NCBI RefSeq assembly: GCF_019565455.1
Contig: NZ_CP067377.1
Location: 1,364,001 to 1,428,000 of the forward strand
Length of the DNA: 64,000 bases
Direction of reading: 5' to 3'
Source of the DNA: Flavobacterium oreochromis
Lineage (GTDB): Bacteria > Bacteroidota > Bacteroidia > Flavobacteriales > Flavobacteriaceae
Made by a program: the position numbers and the translations under genes. Below are positions 10,596-20,645 of the stretch, piece after piece. The stretch's first letter is position 1. Every line of letters begins with the position of its first letter. A model generated the notes under the pieces. That model had not been told where the DNA came from and ran no database searches. It saw only the letters and a program-made list of their open reading frames with translations.

Positions 10596-11861
10596 TTAAT
10601 TCTCTTTTTTATTTTCTTCTTTAACAGGTTCAGTCGATGTTTCGGAAGGAGTTTCTAAGCTGTTTTCTTCTGTTTTTGTATCTTTAGCTTTACCACCTTT
10701 CATTTTATTTTTTTTAGGTAATTTAGCTTTAAGCTCTTCTGCTTTGTTCATCATAAAATCTTTTGTGATGTCTCCAATTTCTAGCTTGTTAAAAGAATCC
10801 TGATAAAATTTTAATGCCTTTTTTATTTCGCCTCTTTTTTCCCAATACATTCCCATGTGATATTCATACAACATTGTTTTTTCATATTGTTGACCTGAAA
10901 TCTGAGCTAGAAGTTCGTATTCATACCAAGCTTCATTTTTTTTAATAGCCGTTTCAATGGCTTTCATATCACTAAAGCGTATATTTGTTTTTACTCCTAA
11001 TGATTTTTCTATTACTTCATATTTTTTATTAAGATAATCTACAAATCCTTCTTTTAAAAGACTAATTTTATCTTGATACTCCATGGCTGTAATAGGTTGA
11101 TATATTCCGAAAAAATGATAGAGTGCGCTTGGAATAGCATTAGGTGCTATTCCGTAATGAGCTAAACCTTTGAAATCATCAAATTTATAGTTTAAAAGAT
11201 CATTTTTGATCGTTTGTATATTTTGATTTAGTGTTCTAATGTTTTTTTGGAATTTCTTTAAATCGCCATCAGAAGTAGCTTGATAATAAAAAATAGGTTT
11301 TTTAGTTTCTGAAAGTCTTTGAGCTACCATTCCTTCCATCCCGTTTGCAAGTTCAGGACTGATGGAAATATACCCGTCGAATATAGGGTTTTCTTTGTAT
11401 AAATAAGCATTTAAAAAACCAGCTGTTACATCCATACCTGCTATTATACGAAAAGGGGCTATACGGTATTTTTTTTCTAAATGAGGGAGGAGTTCTGTTC
11501 CAATAAACTCAAAGAAATTAGCTCCTGTCTTACTTGGTAAGCCTTCAGCTGGGTCAAATTGAGAATCATCATAACGCTCATTATTTTTGTTTTGGTTGAT
11601 ACCTACTAATATTACTTCTGGTAAATCGTCCCAATAATTACCATATTTTAAAGTACTTTCAAAAGAAGAAAATAAAAAATCAGCATCAAGTACTAATATC
11701 ATAGGATAAGCACGTTCTGGATTGGATCCGTAAGAAGTAGGTAGTTTAACTGTAATATCTCTTTTTGTATTAAGTTTTGCTGAGAAAAAATGATCTACAG
11801 TTGTTTGAGAGGATAGAGTCAATGAACAAAAGAAGGCAAAAGCCCATATAAAATTTTTCAT
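10596..11861 (-). CDS. Secreted esterase-like alpha/beta-hydrolase-fold protein, catalytic Ser apparently replaced
   Basis: 421 residues with a signal peptide (MKNFIWAFAFFCSLTLSSQ). Residues ~20-260 resemble the esterase D/putative esterase family (RDITVKLPTSYG, then YPMILVLDADF). Where active members have GHSxGG, this protein has AGMDVTAGF, so the nucleophile position appears to be Asp, suggesting a non-catalytic or altered role. Residues ~260-370 are helical, perhaps TPR-like (YHMGMYWEKRGEIKKALKFYQ). The C-terminal 50 residues are Lys/Glu/Thr-rich and of low complexity. It is upstream of radA on the same strand. Confidence 0.65.
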   Translation of the reverse strand: MKNFIWAFAFFCSLTLSSQTTVDHFFSAKLNTKRDITVKLPTSYGSNPERAYPMILVLDADFLFSSFESTLKYGNYWDDLPEVILVGINQNKNNERYDDSQFDPAEGLPSKTGANFFEFIGTELLPHLEKKYRIAPFRIIAGMDVTAGFLNAYLYKENPIFDGYISISPELANGMEGMVAQRLSETKKPIFYYQATSDGDLKKFQKNIRTLNQNIQTIKNDLLNYKFDDFKGLAHYGIAPNAIPSALYHFFGIYQPITAMEYQDKISLLKEGFVDYLNKKYEVIEKSLGVKTNIRFSDMKAIETAIKKNEAWYEYELLAQISGQQYEKTMLYEYHMGMYWEKRGEIKKALKFYQDSFNKLEIGDITKDFMMNKAEELKAKLPKKNKMKGGKAKDTKTEENSLETPSETSTEPVKEENKKEN

Positions 11862-11992
11862 AGGTGTGAATTTTATTTGTTATAGCCTCGTATATGAAAC
11901 TGACTCTAATAGTAAGTTGATTTATGTAAACTTATATTAGCGTTAGTTTTATAGAGAAATTACCTGTTAACTTGGCGAAGCAAGTTACTAAA

Positions 11993-12954
11993 TTATTTTT
12001 TTTTAGTGACGATTGGTAAAACAGAAAATGAAAATATACCTAAAAGAATTGTTATTAAAAGTTGCGATGTCCAAACAATCCATCCAAAAGCATTTCCTGC
12101 TTCTATAGGAATTTGGTAGAGTACTAAAATCTTTGCTATTAAGACAGGGAAAAATCCAAACCCGCCATTTGTAAAGGACATAGTAAGACCTCCTATGACA
12201 AAAGCAACAAGAATAGTTCCGAAACTAATAGAGCTAGTAGCTTTTAAAGCAAATACTGTAATATAAAACATTAGTACATAAGAAAACCAAATTAGGAATG
12301 TGAAAAAAGATAATTCCATTTGTTTGGCATATATAACAAACTGAAAATTCCTTCTTTTAACCCTGCAACCTTAGATTTAAAAAGTAAGATATATTTCCAG
12401 TTAGAATAGCTATAAAGGAGTAGAAAGCTTATTCCTAACACAGCACCTACAGCTAAAAGTATAATTAATTTCTCAATAGGTATGTAGGTCAATAAAAAGC
12501 TTTTAAGAGTGTTAATCTCTAACATTAGAGCACTAAAGACGAATGATAAAAGAAAAATTAAATCTACAATTCTTTCTGCAATAATAGTTCCAAAAGCCTT
12601 GTCAAAAGGGACATCTTGATATTTTTTTAGAAGTAGAGCTCTAGAAAATTCACCAGATCGAGGAATAGTTAGATTTACGAAGTAACCTATACAAACGGCT
12701 AGGAAATTAAGTTTAAAATTAGGTTTTACACCTATTTCTTGGAGTGCATATTTCCAACGATAAGCTCTGAAAATACACCCCAAAATAGCAATAAATAAAG
12801 AAATTGTAACGTAATTGTAATTAGCCGTCGTAAAATACAATTTCATTTGAGCAATTTGCTTTTCCGTAAATGAATTATAGGTATAGTAAGTCAGTCCAGC
12901 ACCTAAAAGTAATGGAATGATCAAACTAGCATAAGAGCGTATCTTACTACTCAC
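11993..12954 (-). CDS. YbhN/UPF0104-type flippase-like integral membrane protein
   Basis: A multi-pass membrane protein of about 320 residues of the lysylphosphatidylglycerol-synthase transmembrane family. Key segments are FRAYRWKYAL, LTIPRSGEFSRALLL and ERIVDLIFLL. GTG at 12954 is preferred as start because it lies one base after the panD stop and gives VSSKIRS; longer starts read back through panD. A frame break near 12303 (one T missing in a T run) separates the last ~105 residues, which hold three or four more membrane helices. The substrate is unknown, presumably a lipid. Confidence 0.75.
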
Positions 12955-12955
12955 G

Positions 12956-13306
12956 TTATTGTAGTGAATTATTTTCTTCGTTAGGGAAAACAATAGAAGG
13001 TTTGAAATTTTTAGCTTCACTCATTTCAATGCTTCCATACGAAATAATAATAATAATGTCTCCTTGATGTACTTTGCGTGCAGCAGGACCATTTAATGTG
13101 ATTTCACCACTGTTTTTAGGACCTTTGATAGCATAGGTTTCTAAACGTTCTCCATTGTTTACATTAACAATGGATACTTTTTCGCCTTCAAAAATATTTG
13201 CGGCTTCCATTAACACTTCGTCAATAGTGATACTCCCGATATAATTTAGATCGGCACCAGTTACTTTAACTCGGTGAATTTTTGATTTAACAACTTCAAT
13301 TCGCAT
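12956..13306 (-). CDS. panD: Aspartate 1-decarboxylase
   Basis: An intact 116-residue PanD. The self-processing site is the Gly-Ser pair in [10 protein letters not shown], around residue 24-25, which yields the pyruvoyl group. [12 protein letters not shown] at the N-terminus and NGPAARKV are family-typical. It makes beta-alanine for pantothenate. The gene starts 14 bp after the panC stop, and the flippase-like gene begins one base after its own stop, so these three genes form a tight operon. Confidence 0.96.
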   Translation of the reverse strand: MRIEVVKSKIHRVKVTGADLNYIGSITIDEVLMEAANIFEGEKVSIVNVNNGERLETYAIKGPKNSGEITLNGPAARKVHQGDIIIIISYGSIEMSEAKNFKPSIVFPNEENNSLQ

Positions 13307-13320
13307 GGTGCAAAGTTATA

Positions 13321-14169
13321 TTATTTTAATGAAATGTTATCAATTAAACGTATATTGTTTATAAAAACGGCTATAAAAGCGCGATACAGTTTGTTAGATT
13401 CTTTTTCTTTACAGGTTTTTAGGGTTTCTTCTTCTGCTATTTCAAAATATTCTAGTTCAAATAAAGATTGTTTTGAAAATTCTTCTTCAACCCATTTTGT
13501 TAGATTTTCAGGGGCTTGGTTATGAAAATTATTTTGTACCGTAGTTAATGTTTTGAAAATAAATGATGCTTCTGCTTTTTCTTTCGGAGATAATCGTTGA
13601 TTTCTTGAGCTCATTGCTAGTCCATTAGGTTCTCTGTAAATTGCACAGCCTATAATGTTGACCGGAATAAGGTAGTTTTTAACTAGCTTTTTAACGATTT
13701 GTAATTGTTGGAAATCTTTTTCTCCAAAATAAGCATTTGTAGGATTTACAATTTCAAATAATTTTTTAACAATAGTCCCTACACCATCAAAATGACCAGG
13801 TCTATGTTTTCCCTCCATTTCAAATTCTAGACCATCATATTTAAAATGTGTTGACACAGTATTGCCCTCATATATATCATCAATATTAGGAGCATATACT
13901 ATAACGTTAGAATTGAGAGAGTTAATTTTACTTAAATCCTCTTCTAGCGTTCTAGGGTATTTCTCAAGATCTTCCGAGTTGTTAAATTGTGTAGGGTTTA
14001 CGAAAATACTCACAACAGCAAGGTCGTTATGAGCTAAAGCTTCTTGTATTAATGACAGATGCCCTTGGTGCAATGCTCCCATAGTAGGAACAAAACCAAT
14101 TGTCTTTTTTTGGTCTAAAAAAGTATGTAAATGTCTTTTTAATTCGCTTTTTTGGGTAAATAAAGGCAT
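13321..14169 (-). CDS. panC: Pantothenate synthetase
   Basis: An intact 282-residue PanC, which ligates pantoate and beta-alanine with ATP. Visible are VPTMGALHQGHLSLI (nucleotide-binding HxGH), VSIFVNPTQF, RPGHFDGV and FGEKDFQQL. MSSRNQRL near the C-terminal third is also typical. It is the first gene of the panC-panD-flippase operon, and a TAATTTTG element at 14191-14198 (minus strand) lies about 22 bp upstream of the start. Confidence 0.97.
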   Translation of the reverse strand: MPLFTQKSELKRHLHTFLDQKKTIGFVPTMGALHQGHLSLIQEALAHNDLAVVSIFVNPTQFNNSEDLEKYPRTLEEDLSKINSLNSNVIVYAPNIDDIYEGNTVSTHFKYDGLEFEMEGKHRPGHFDGVGTIVKKLFEIVNPTNAYFGEKDFQQLQIVKKLVKNYLIPVNIIGCAIYREPNGLAMSSRNQRLSPKEKAEASFIFKTLTTVQNNFHNQAPENLTKWVEEEFSKQSLFELEYFEIAEEETLKTCKEKESNKLYRAFIAVFINNIRLIDNISLK

Positions 14170-14190
14170 ATAAAATTCTTAAAATAAGTG

Positions 14191-14237
14191 CAAAATTACT
14201 ATTTTAGTCGTTATCTCCGTAAAAATTTGTAATTTTG
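14191..14237. promoter_or_regulatory. Divergent Bacteroidota-type -7 boxes between panC and glycogen-synthase-like gene
   Basis: TAATTTTG occurs on the minus strand at 14191-14198 facing panC and on the plus strand at 14230-14237 facing the divergent gene. Both match TAnnTTTG. No good TTG element is seen at the expected spacing, so this is moderate support only. Confidence 0.5.
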
Positions 14238-14276
14238 CGTGGATTTGTGTCCAATAAACAAAACAGTAAAGTAAAG

Positions 14277-15086
14277 ATGGAGGATAAAAGGATATTGTAT
14301 GTATCATCCGAATTAGTGCCCTATTTGCCTGAAAATGAGGTGTCTTTGATGTCGTTTGATTTGCCAAAAATGATTAACGACCAAGGAGGGCAAATTAGAA
14401 TTTTTATGCCGCGTTATGGAAATGTAAATGAAAGAAGGCATCAGTTACATGAAGTAATTCGACTTTCAGGAATGAATTTAGTGGTCAATGATGTTGATAT
14501 GCCTCTGATTATCAAAGTTGCTTCTATACCCAAAGAGCGTATTCAGGTGTATTTTATAGATAATGATGAGTATTTTAAACGTAAGTCTACTTTTACTGAT
14601 GAAGAAGGAGTCTTGTTTGAAGATAATGATGAACGCGCTATTTTTTTTGCAAAAGGAGTTGTTGAAACAGTAAAAAAATTAAACTGGGTTCCAGATATTA
14701 TTCATGTTCAAGGATGGATGGCATCTCTATTGCCTATTTATATGAAACATTATTATAAAGATGATGCCTTGTTTTCTGAAACCAAAATAGTTACATCTAT
14801 TTTTAAGGAAGGTTATGAAGGTATACTAGATGCTCAAATCTCTAAAAAAGTCCAATTTGATGGAGTCCCGCAGGAGGCAATTCAAGAATTAGATAATCCA
14901 ACTTATGAGAGTTTGATGATGGCTGCTATTAATCATTCAGATGGGGTAGTGATGGGGTCAGAAGAAATATCTCCAAATTTAACAAAATTTATAGAAGCTT
15001 CTAAAAAACCTTTTTTACCTTTCGCACCTAAAGATGTATTTGCTGAAGCTTATACAGAATTTTATAAAACTCAAATATTAGGTTAA
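14277..15086 (+). CDS. Glycogen/starch synthase catalytic-domain-like protein (GT5 N-terminal half)
   Basis: The start at 14277 gives MEDKRILYVSSELVPYLPEN, the classic start of GT5 glycogen synthases; an upstream start at 14235 lies over the promoter. The 269-residue protein covers only the N-terminal Rossmann half (VSSELVPY, IFMPRYGNVNERRHQ, PDIIHVQGWMASLLP). The C-terminal ADP-glucose-binding half is absent, and there is no frame break. This short form is common in flavobacteria, so full synthase activity is doubtful. It is followed after 4 bp by the DUF4270 gene and then glmS. Confidence 0.75.
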   Translation: MEDKRILYVSSELVPYLPENEVSLMSFDLPKMINDQGGQIRIFMPRYGNVNERRHQLHEVIRLSGMNLVVNDVDMPLIIKVASIPKERIQVYFIDNDEYFKRKSTFTDEEGVLFEDNDERAIFFAKGVVETVKKLNWVPDIIHVQGWMASLLPIYMKHYYKDDALFSETKIVTSIFKEGYEGILDAQISKKVQFDGVPQEAIQELDNPTYESLMMAAINHSDGVVMGSEEISPNLTKFIEASKKPFLPFAPKDVFAEAYTEFYKTQILG

Positions 15087-15090
15087 TAGA

Positions 15091-16727
15091 ATGAAATTCA
15101 ATACTTTTGAAAAAATTTCAGTAGCTTTGCTTTCTGTTTTTTTCTTGTCTTGTGATCAAGACTTTAATACATTGGGGGCTGATTTAGTAGGAGGTGAGAC
15201 TTTTGGTTTTTTAGCAGGCGAAGATAAATCAAGTAGTATAACTATTAACGATCTAGATTTAGGTGCAGTTCAGACTAATAACCTTCCTATAAATCATTTA
15301 GGCTTTTTAAAAAATGATGATTTTGGAGAAACAACAGCTTCTTTTGTTACCCAGCTGCAATTAGCAGATGTGGCACCTGTATTTAATAGTGGTGTTGTTG
15401 TAGATAGTGTAATTCTTTCAGTACCCTATTTTAGTACTAAGTTAAGCACTGATGCTAATGGTAAAGGATCTTATAGATTAGATTCTATTTACAGTAGTAC
15501 AAAAGATTATTATACAGATTTTAAGACAGATAAATTAAATACTTTTAGTCTAGAAGTTTTTAGAAATAATTTTGCTTTGAATGATTATGACGTAAATGAT
15601 ATTACAAAAAGTGCAAAATATTATTCAGATCAAGAAAATATATTAGACGTAGTTGTAGGAGCAAAATTGAACAATTCAACTAATCAAAGTGAAAATGTTA
15701 ATTTTAGACCCAATCAAGCGGAATTTGAAAAGCCAAAAATTGATGCAGATCAAAATTTATTGCCTATAAAAGATATTCCTGCTAACGTTGATGCTCGTTT
15801 TTCTCCTCGTATGCGTTTGCATCTGGATAAGTCTCATTTTGAGAATACTATTATAAATGCAGACTCAAAATATTTAATTAATAACAATGCTTTTGTAAAT
15901 TATTACAAGGGATTAACTTTTAAAGTATCAGGAAACCAGGGTTTTATGATGGCTTTGGATTTTAAAAAAGGTGATGTAACAATACATTATAAACAAAATA
16001 AGGCTGATGGAACAACAGGAAAAGAGATGAAAACTTTAGTCCTAAAAATGACAGGTAATACTTTAAATGTTTTAAAGCATACTAAAGCAGCAGCATATGC
16101 CAATGCCTTATCATCAAGTGCTCCAACAGATAATTTGTTTTTAAAAGGAGGTCAAGGATCAATAGCGGAAATTAAAATAGATCAAGCTTTAATAGATGAT
16201 TTAAAAAATAAAGGAGCCTTAGTTAATGACGCTAGTTTATATTTTACAGTAGATCCAAGTTACGTAAGTTCATTAACTAGTGCGGCGAATAATTCTTTTT
16301 ATTATTTGAATCCAATGCGTTTATATTTATTTAATGCAGAAAAAACGAGATCATTGTTAGATTATTCAACTGATATTACCAAAGTGAATGGTTTTCCTAA
16401 AAAGATAAATATGTTCATGGAGGGATATTGCAAAAAGTCAATGGAAAATATATGTATAGAATTCGTTTGACAGATCATATTAATCAGATTTTAAACGATA
16501 AAACAGGTATATATACAAATGTAAGATTGGGGCTTGCAGTTACAGAGAGTATTTATATTACTCCTGAAGTACAAGGTCTATCGGCTATAAGTACGTTAAA
16601 AAATACAACAGGTATTCTGAAAAGTATTCCATCAGGTAGTGTAATAACCCCTTTAGGAATTGTCTTGGGAGGAATGCAGGGAGAAAACAAAGTTCAATTT
16701 AAAATAAGCTATACTAAACGAAATTAA
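15091..16727 (+). CDS. DUF4270 lipoprotein
   Basis: A lipoprotein signal sequence ([14 protein letters not shown]) is followed by a long beta-rich domain typical of Bacteroidota DUF4270 proteins (early [14 protein letters not shown], then NNLPINHLG). A frame break near 16430 (tattgc where tatttgc is needed) joins the two pieces into about 545 residues. The function is unknown and an outer-membrane location is inferred. It is tightly spaced between the glycogen-synthase-like gene (4 bp) and glmS (1 bp), so it is part of the same operon. Confidence 0.75.
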
Positions 16728-16728
16728 T

Positions 16729-18573
16729 ATGTGTGGAATCGTAGGTTATATAGGATATAGAGAAGCTTATCCTATTGTAGTAAAAGGATTAAAAAGATTA
16801 GAATATAGAGGTTATGACAGTGCTGGTTTAGTGTTGTACGATGGAGAAGATTTGAAATTGTCTAAAACGAAAGGAAAAGTTTCGGATCTAGAAGATAAAT
16901 CTAAAAATGAAATATCGTTAAACGGAACCATAGGTATCGGACATACTCGTTGGGCTACACATGGAGTTCCAAACGATGTGAATTCACATCCTCATACTTC
17001 TAATTCAGGAGATCTAGTTATTGTTCATAATGGAATTATTGAAAATTATGAGCCTTTAAAAAAGAATTAATTAAAAGAGGTTACGTTTTTCATTCAGATA
17101 CAGATACTGAAGTATTAGTTAACTTGATAGAAGAAGTACAAAAACAAGAAAATATTAAATTAGGAAAAGCAGTTCAAATTGCTTTAAACCAAGTTGTAGG
17201 AGCTTATGCAATTTGTGTTTTTGATAAGAAAAAACCAAATGAAATTGTTGTAGCAAGATTAGGTAGTCCTTTAGCAATTGGAGTGGCTGAAAATGAATTT
17301 TTATAGCTTCAGATGCTTCACCTTTTATTGAATATACTTCAAATGCAATCTATTTAGAAGACGAAGAAATGGCTATTATTCGTCTGAAAAAGGATTAAAA
17401 GTGAGAAAAATTAAAGATGATTCATTAGTACATCCTTATGTTCAAGAGTTGAAAATGAACTTAGAGCAAATTGAAAAAGGAGGTTATGATCATTTCATGT
17501 TAAAAGAAATTTACGAACAACCTAGCGTAATTAAAGATACTTATAGAGGACGTTTGCATTCTAATGAAGGAATCATTAAAATGGCTGGTGTTGAAGATAA
17601 TTTAGAAAAATTTACTAATGCAAATAGAATTTTAATCGTTGCTTGCGGTACTTCTTGGCATGCAGGATTAGTGGCAGAGTATATTTTTGAAGAATTTGCA
17701 CGCATCCCTGTAGAGGTAGAGTATGCTTCTGAATTCCGTTATAGAAACCCTATTATTAGTGATAAAGATGTAGTAATAGCTATATCACAATCAGGAGAAA
17801 CAGCAGATACTCTAGCGGCTATTAAGTTAGCAAAAGAAAAAGGAGCTTTTGTTTTTGGTGTTTGTAACGTGGTTGGATCTTCTATTTCTAGAGAATCACA
17901 TGCAGGAGCTTATACTCATGCTGGGCCAGAAATTGGGGTAGCTTCTACAAAAGCATTTACAACTCAAATTACGGTTTTAACCATGATTGCTTTACGTTTA
18001 GCTAAGGCAAAAGGAAGCTTATCTAAATCGGATTACCATCGTTATTTATCTGAATTAGAGTCTATACCAGATAAAGTTGAAGAAGCATTATTAACAAATG
18101 AAGTTTCAAGGGAAATAGCAGAGGTTTATAAAGATGCTACAAATTGTTTATATTTAGGTAGAGGATATAACTTCCCAGTTGCTTTAGAAGGAGCCTTAAA
18201 ATTAAAAGAAATTTCGTATATACATGCTGAGGGATATCCAGCAGCAGAAATGAAACATGGCCCTATTGCATTAATTGATGAGCAAATGCCGGTAATTGTT
18301 ATCGCTCCTAAACAAGGGCATTATGATAAAGTAGTAAGTAATATACAAGAAATTAAATCACGTAGTGGTAAAATAATTGCAGTGGTAACTAAAGGAGATG
18401 AGCAAGTACGTTCTTTAGCAGATCACGTAATTGAAATTCCTGAGTGTTCAGATGCCTTATCACCATTATTAACAACTATTCCTTTACAATTATTATCTTA
18501 CCATATAGCAGTGTTTAGAGGTTGTAATGTAGATCAACCAAGAAACTTAGCTAAATCGGTAACAGTAGAATAA
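16729..18573 (+). CDS. glmS: Glutamine--fructose-6-phosphate aminotransferase (isomerizing)
   Basis: The N-terminal class II glutamine amidotransferase has nucleophile Cys2 (MCGIVGYIG), [11 protein letters not shown] and GHTRWATHG. Two SIS sugar-isomerase domains follow ([20 protein letters not shown], then [12 protein letters not shown]), ending in the family signature [11 protein letters not shown]. The enzyme makes glucosamine-6-phosphate for cell-wall and lipopolysaccharide synthesis and is normally essential. Three frame breaks, near 17065, 17305 and 17380, are each repaired by one base in an A or T run. That density in an essential gene argues for sequencing errors. The repaired length is about 615 residues. 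Confidence 0.95.
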
Positions 18574-18597
18574 TTGTTTGCTATATAATAAGTTTAT

Positions 18598-18632
18598 AAA
18601 GCGGTAGTCTAAAAACTACCGCTTTTATTTTT
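18598..18632. terminator. Bidirectional hairpin terminator glmS / S9 peptidase
   Basis: The perfect inverted repeat AAAGCGGTAGT / ACTACCGCTTT with a short loop is flanked by A and T runs on both sides. It lies between the convergent ends of glmS and the S9 peptidase. Confidence 0.8.
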
Positions 18633-20548
18633 TATAAAGTTTCTTTAAGCCATTTGAAAAATTCACGTTGCCATACCAGTGCATTTTGTGGTTTTAAAAC
18701 CCAGTGATTTTCTTCTGGAAAGTGTAAAAAACGACTTTTTATACCTTTTAGTTGAGCTGCTTGAAAAGCTTCTTGACCTTGTCCTAGTGGAACTCTATAG
18801 TCTTTTCCGCCTTGAATAATTAAAATAGGAGTGTTCCAGTTATTAATCAAGTTAATAGGATTAAATTCAGTATATGTTTTTTGCGCAGTAATATTATTTT
18901 TTTCCCAATAAGGACCTCCTGAATCCCAATTTGTGAAGAAAACTTCTTCTGTTGTGCCATACATGCTTTGAGTGTTAAAGATACCGCAGTGAGAAATAAA
19001 AGTTTTAAAGCGATTTTTGTGAATTCCTGCTAAATAAAATACGGAATAACCGCCGTAGCTTGCACCTACTGCACCTAGTCGTGTTTTATCTACATACGAT
19101 TCTTTAGCTACCTCATCAATAGCTGATAAATAATCATTCATAACCTGACCTCCCCAGTCTTTGCTGATTTGTTCATTCCATTTTACCCCATGACCTGGCA
19201 TTCCTCTACGGTTTGGAGCAACTACAATATAACCTTGTGAAGCAATGGTTTGAAAATTCCAACGGAAAGAATAGTATTGAGTTAATGCGCTTTGAGGCCC
19301 TCCTTGACAATATAATAAAGTAGGGTACTTTTTTGAAGGATCAAAATTAGGAGGCAGTATAACCCAAACAAGCATTTTTTTTCCATCAGTTGTTGTAACA
19401 TAGCGTTTTTCTGTTTTACATAAGGCTAAATTTTTGTAAGCTTCTGTGTTAACATGAGTTATTTGATTCCACGATTTATTTTTGAAATCATACGAATAAA
19501 TTTCTGAAGCATGATTCATATCGTTTCGGGATAATAGAATCTGATCAGGTGTAAAATCTATAATTTGGGTAATATCAAAATCGCCATTTGTAATTTGTTT
19601 GACACTAATTGCTACTTTCGTTAGTCCAGGGAAATTAACTTCAAATAATTGTTTTGTTCCATCTATAGGAGCTAAAAAATAAACTTTTTTACCATCTTTA
19701 CTCCATTTAAAACTTTCAACAGTTCCGTCCCAGTTTGCAGTTAGATTAATTTCAGTTCCTTTGTGTTTTACAATAATATCATTTTTATCAGCTTCATAAC
19801 CATCCTGTTTCATTTGTAACCAAGTAAGATCGCCATTAGGTGAAAAATCAGGATGGGTGTCATAACCAGGATTATTAGGAGTTAGGTTTAAAGTTTCCTT
19901 AGTTTCAATATTATATTGATATAAATCTGTATTCGTACTTGTAGCGTAAGCTGTTCCAGTCTTTTTTTTAGAAACATAAATAATATTCTTGCTATCTGGA
20001 GACCAAATATAATCTTCATCACCTCCAAAAGGTTTTTGAGGGGAGTCGTAAGGCTCACCTTCCATGATATCTATAGGAGGGGCTAAACGAACGTTAGGAG
20101 CAGCTACTCCTCCAAAAAACACATGATTGTAGGTTCCATCTCTCCATGTGTCCCAATGACGGTAATCTAAACCATCGTATACCTGAGCATCTGATTTAGA
20201 TAATTCAGGGTAAAAATCTTTTCCTAAAACAGGAGTTATTTTTACTTCTTTATCAGATAATAAAAACATTCCATCAGGAGAAATATTTTTGTTTTTAATC
20301 AGTTCTTTGTACTCTTTAATTTCTACAGGGGTACCACCTGTAATAGGAATGACGTAAAATTTACTGCTTAGTTTATTTTCTTCAATAGATGGAGTAGCCA
20401 CCTTGTAAACAATGTTTTTACCATCTTTTGATAGTCCAAGGGGGGTTACGCGACCCAGTTTCCACAATAAATCAGGTGTCATGATATTTTGTGCAATTCC
20501 AGAATTAATACTCATAAGCGTTACGCCTAATAGCGCTAGTTTTTTCAT
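18632..20548 (-). CDS. Secreted S9 family prolyl-oligopeptidase-type peptidase
   Basis: An intact 638-residue protein with a signal peptide (MKKLALLGVTLMSINSGIAQ). Residues ~25-380 are a WD40/beta-propeller region (DYIWSPDSKNIIYVSKK, GYDTHPDFSPNG). The C-terminal alpha/beta hydrolase has the nucleophile in GASYGGYS, the Asp in QGGKDYRVP and the His in EENHW. This is the acylaminoacyl-peptidase/DPP4-like architecture. It is probably periplasmic and cleaves short peptides; specificity cannot be read from the sequence. Confidence 0.9.
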   Translation of the reverse strand: MKKLALLGVTLMSINSGIAQNIMTPDLLWKLGRVTPLGLSKDGKNIVYKVATPSIEENKLSSKFYVIPITGGTPVEIKEYKELIKNKNISPDGMFLLSDKEVKITPVLGKDFYPELSKSDAQVYDGLDYRHWDTWRDGTYNHVFFGGVAAPNVRLAPPIDIMEGEPYDSPQKPFGGDEDYIWSPDSKNIIYVSKKKTGTAYATSTNTDLYQYNIETKETLNLTPNNPGYDTHPDFSPNGDLTWLQMKQDGYEADKNDIIVKHKGTEINLTANWDGTVESFKWSKDGKKVYFLAPIDGTKQLFEVNFPGLTKVAISVKQITNGDFDITQIIDFTPDQILLSRNDMNHASEIYSYDFKNKSWNQITHVNTEAYKNLALCKTEKRYVTTTDGKKMLVWVILPPNFDPSKKYPTLLYCQGGPQSALTQYYSFRWNFQTIASQGYIVVAPNRRGMPGHGVKWNEQISKDWGGQVMNDYLSAIDEVAKESYVDKTRLGAVGASYGGYSVFYLAGIHKNRFKTFISHCGIFNTQSMYGTTEEVFFTNWDSGGPYWEKNNITAQKTYTEFNPINLINNWNTPILIIQGGKDYRVPLGQGQEAFQAAQLKGIKSRFLHFPEENHWVLKPQNALVWQREFFKWLKETL

Positions 20549-20586
20549 TTTTGATCTTTTTTTGCTAAAATAATGATTTTATTTAC

Positions 20587-20618
20587 AAAAAAAGCTATCT
20601 CCTGAGAGATAGCTTTTT
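20587..20618. terminator. Hairpin terminator downstream of the large metalloprotease
   Basis: AAGCTATCTC / GAGATAGCTT with a four-base loop is bordered by A7 on one side and T5 on the other. It sits between the end of the metalloprotease (minus strand, 20646) and the start of the S9 peptidase. Confidence 0.75.
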
Positions 20619-20645
20619 GGTTGGGGGTTGAGTTAATTATCAAAG

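Noticed and set aside
17060..17400. Programmed frameshifting in glmS
   Set aside because: Three separate breaks and no slippery-site or stem-loop arrangement; run-length errors explain all three.
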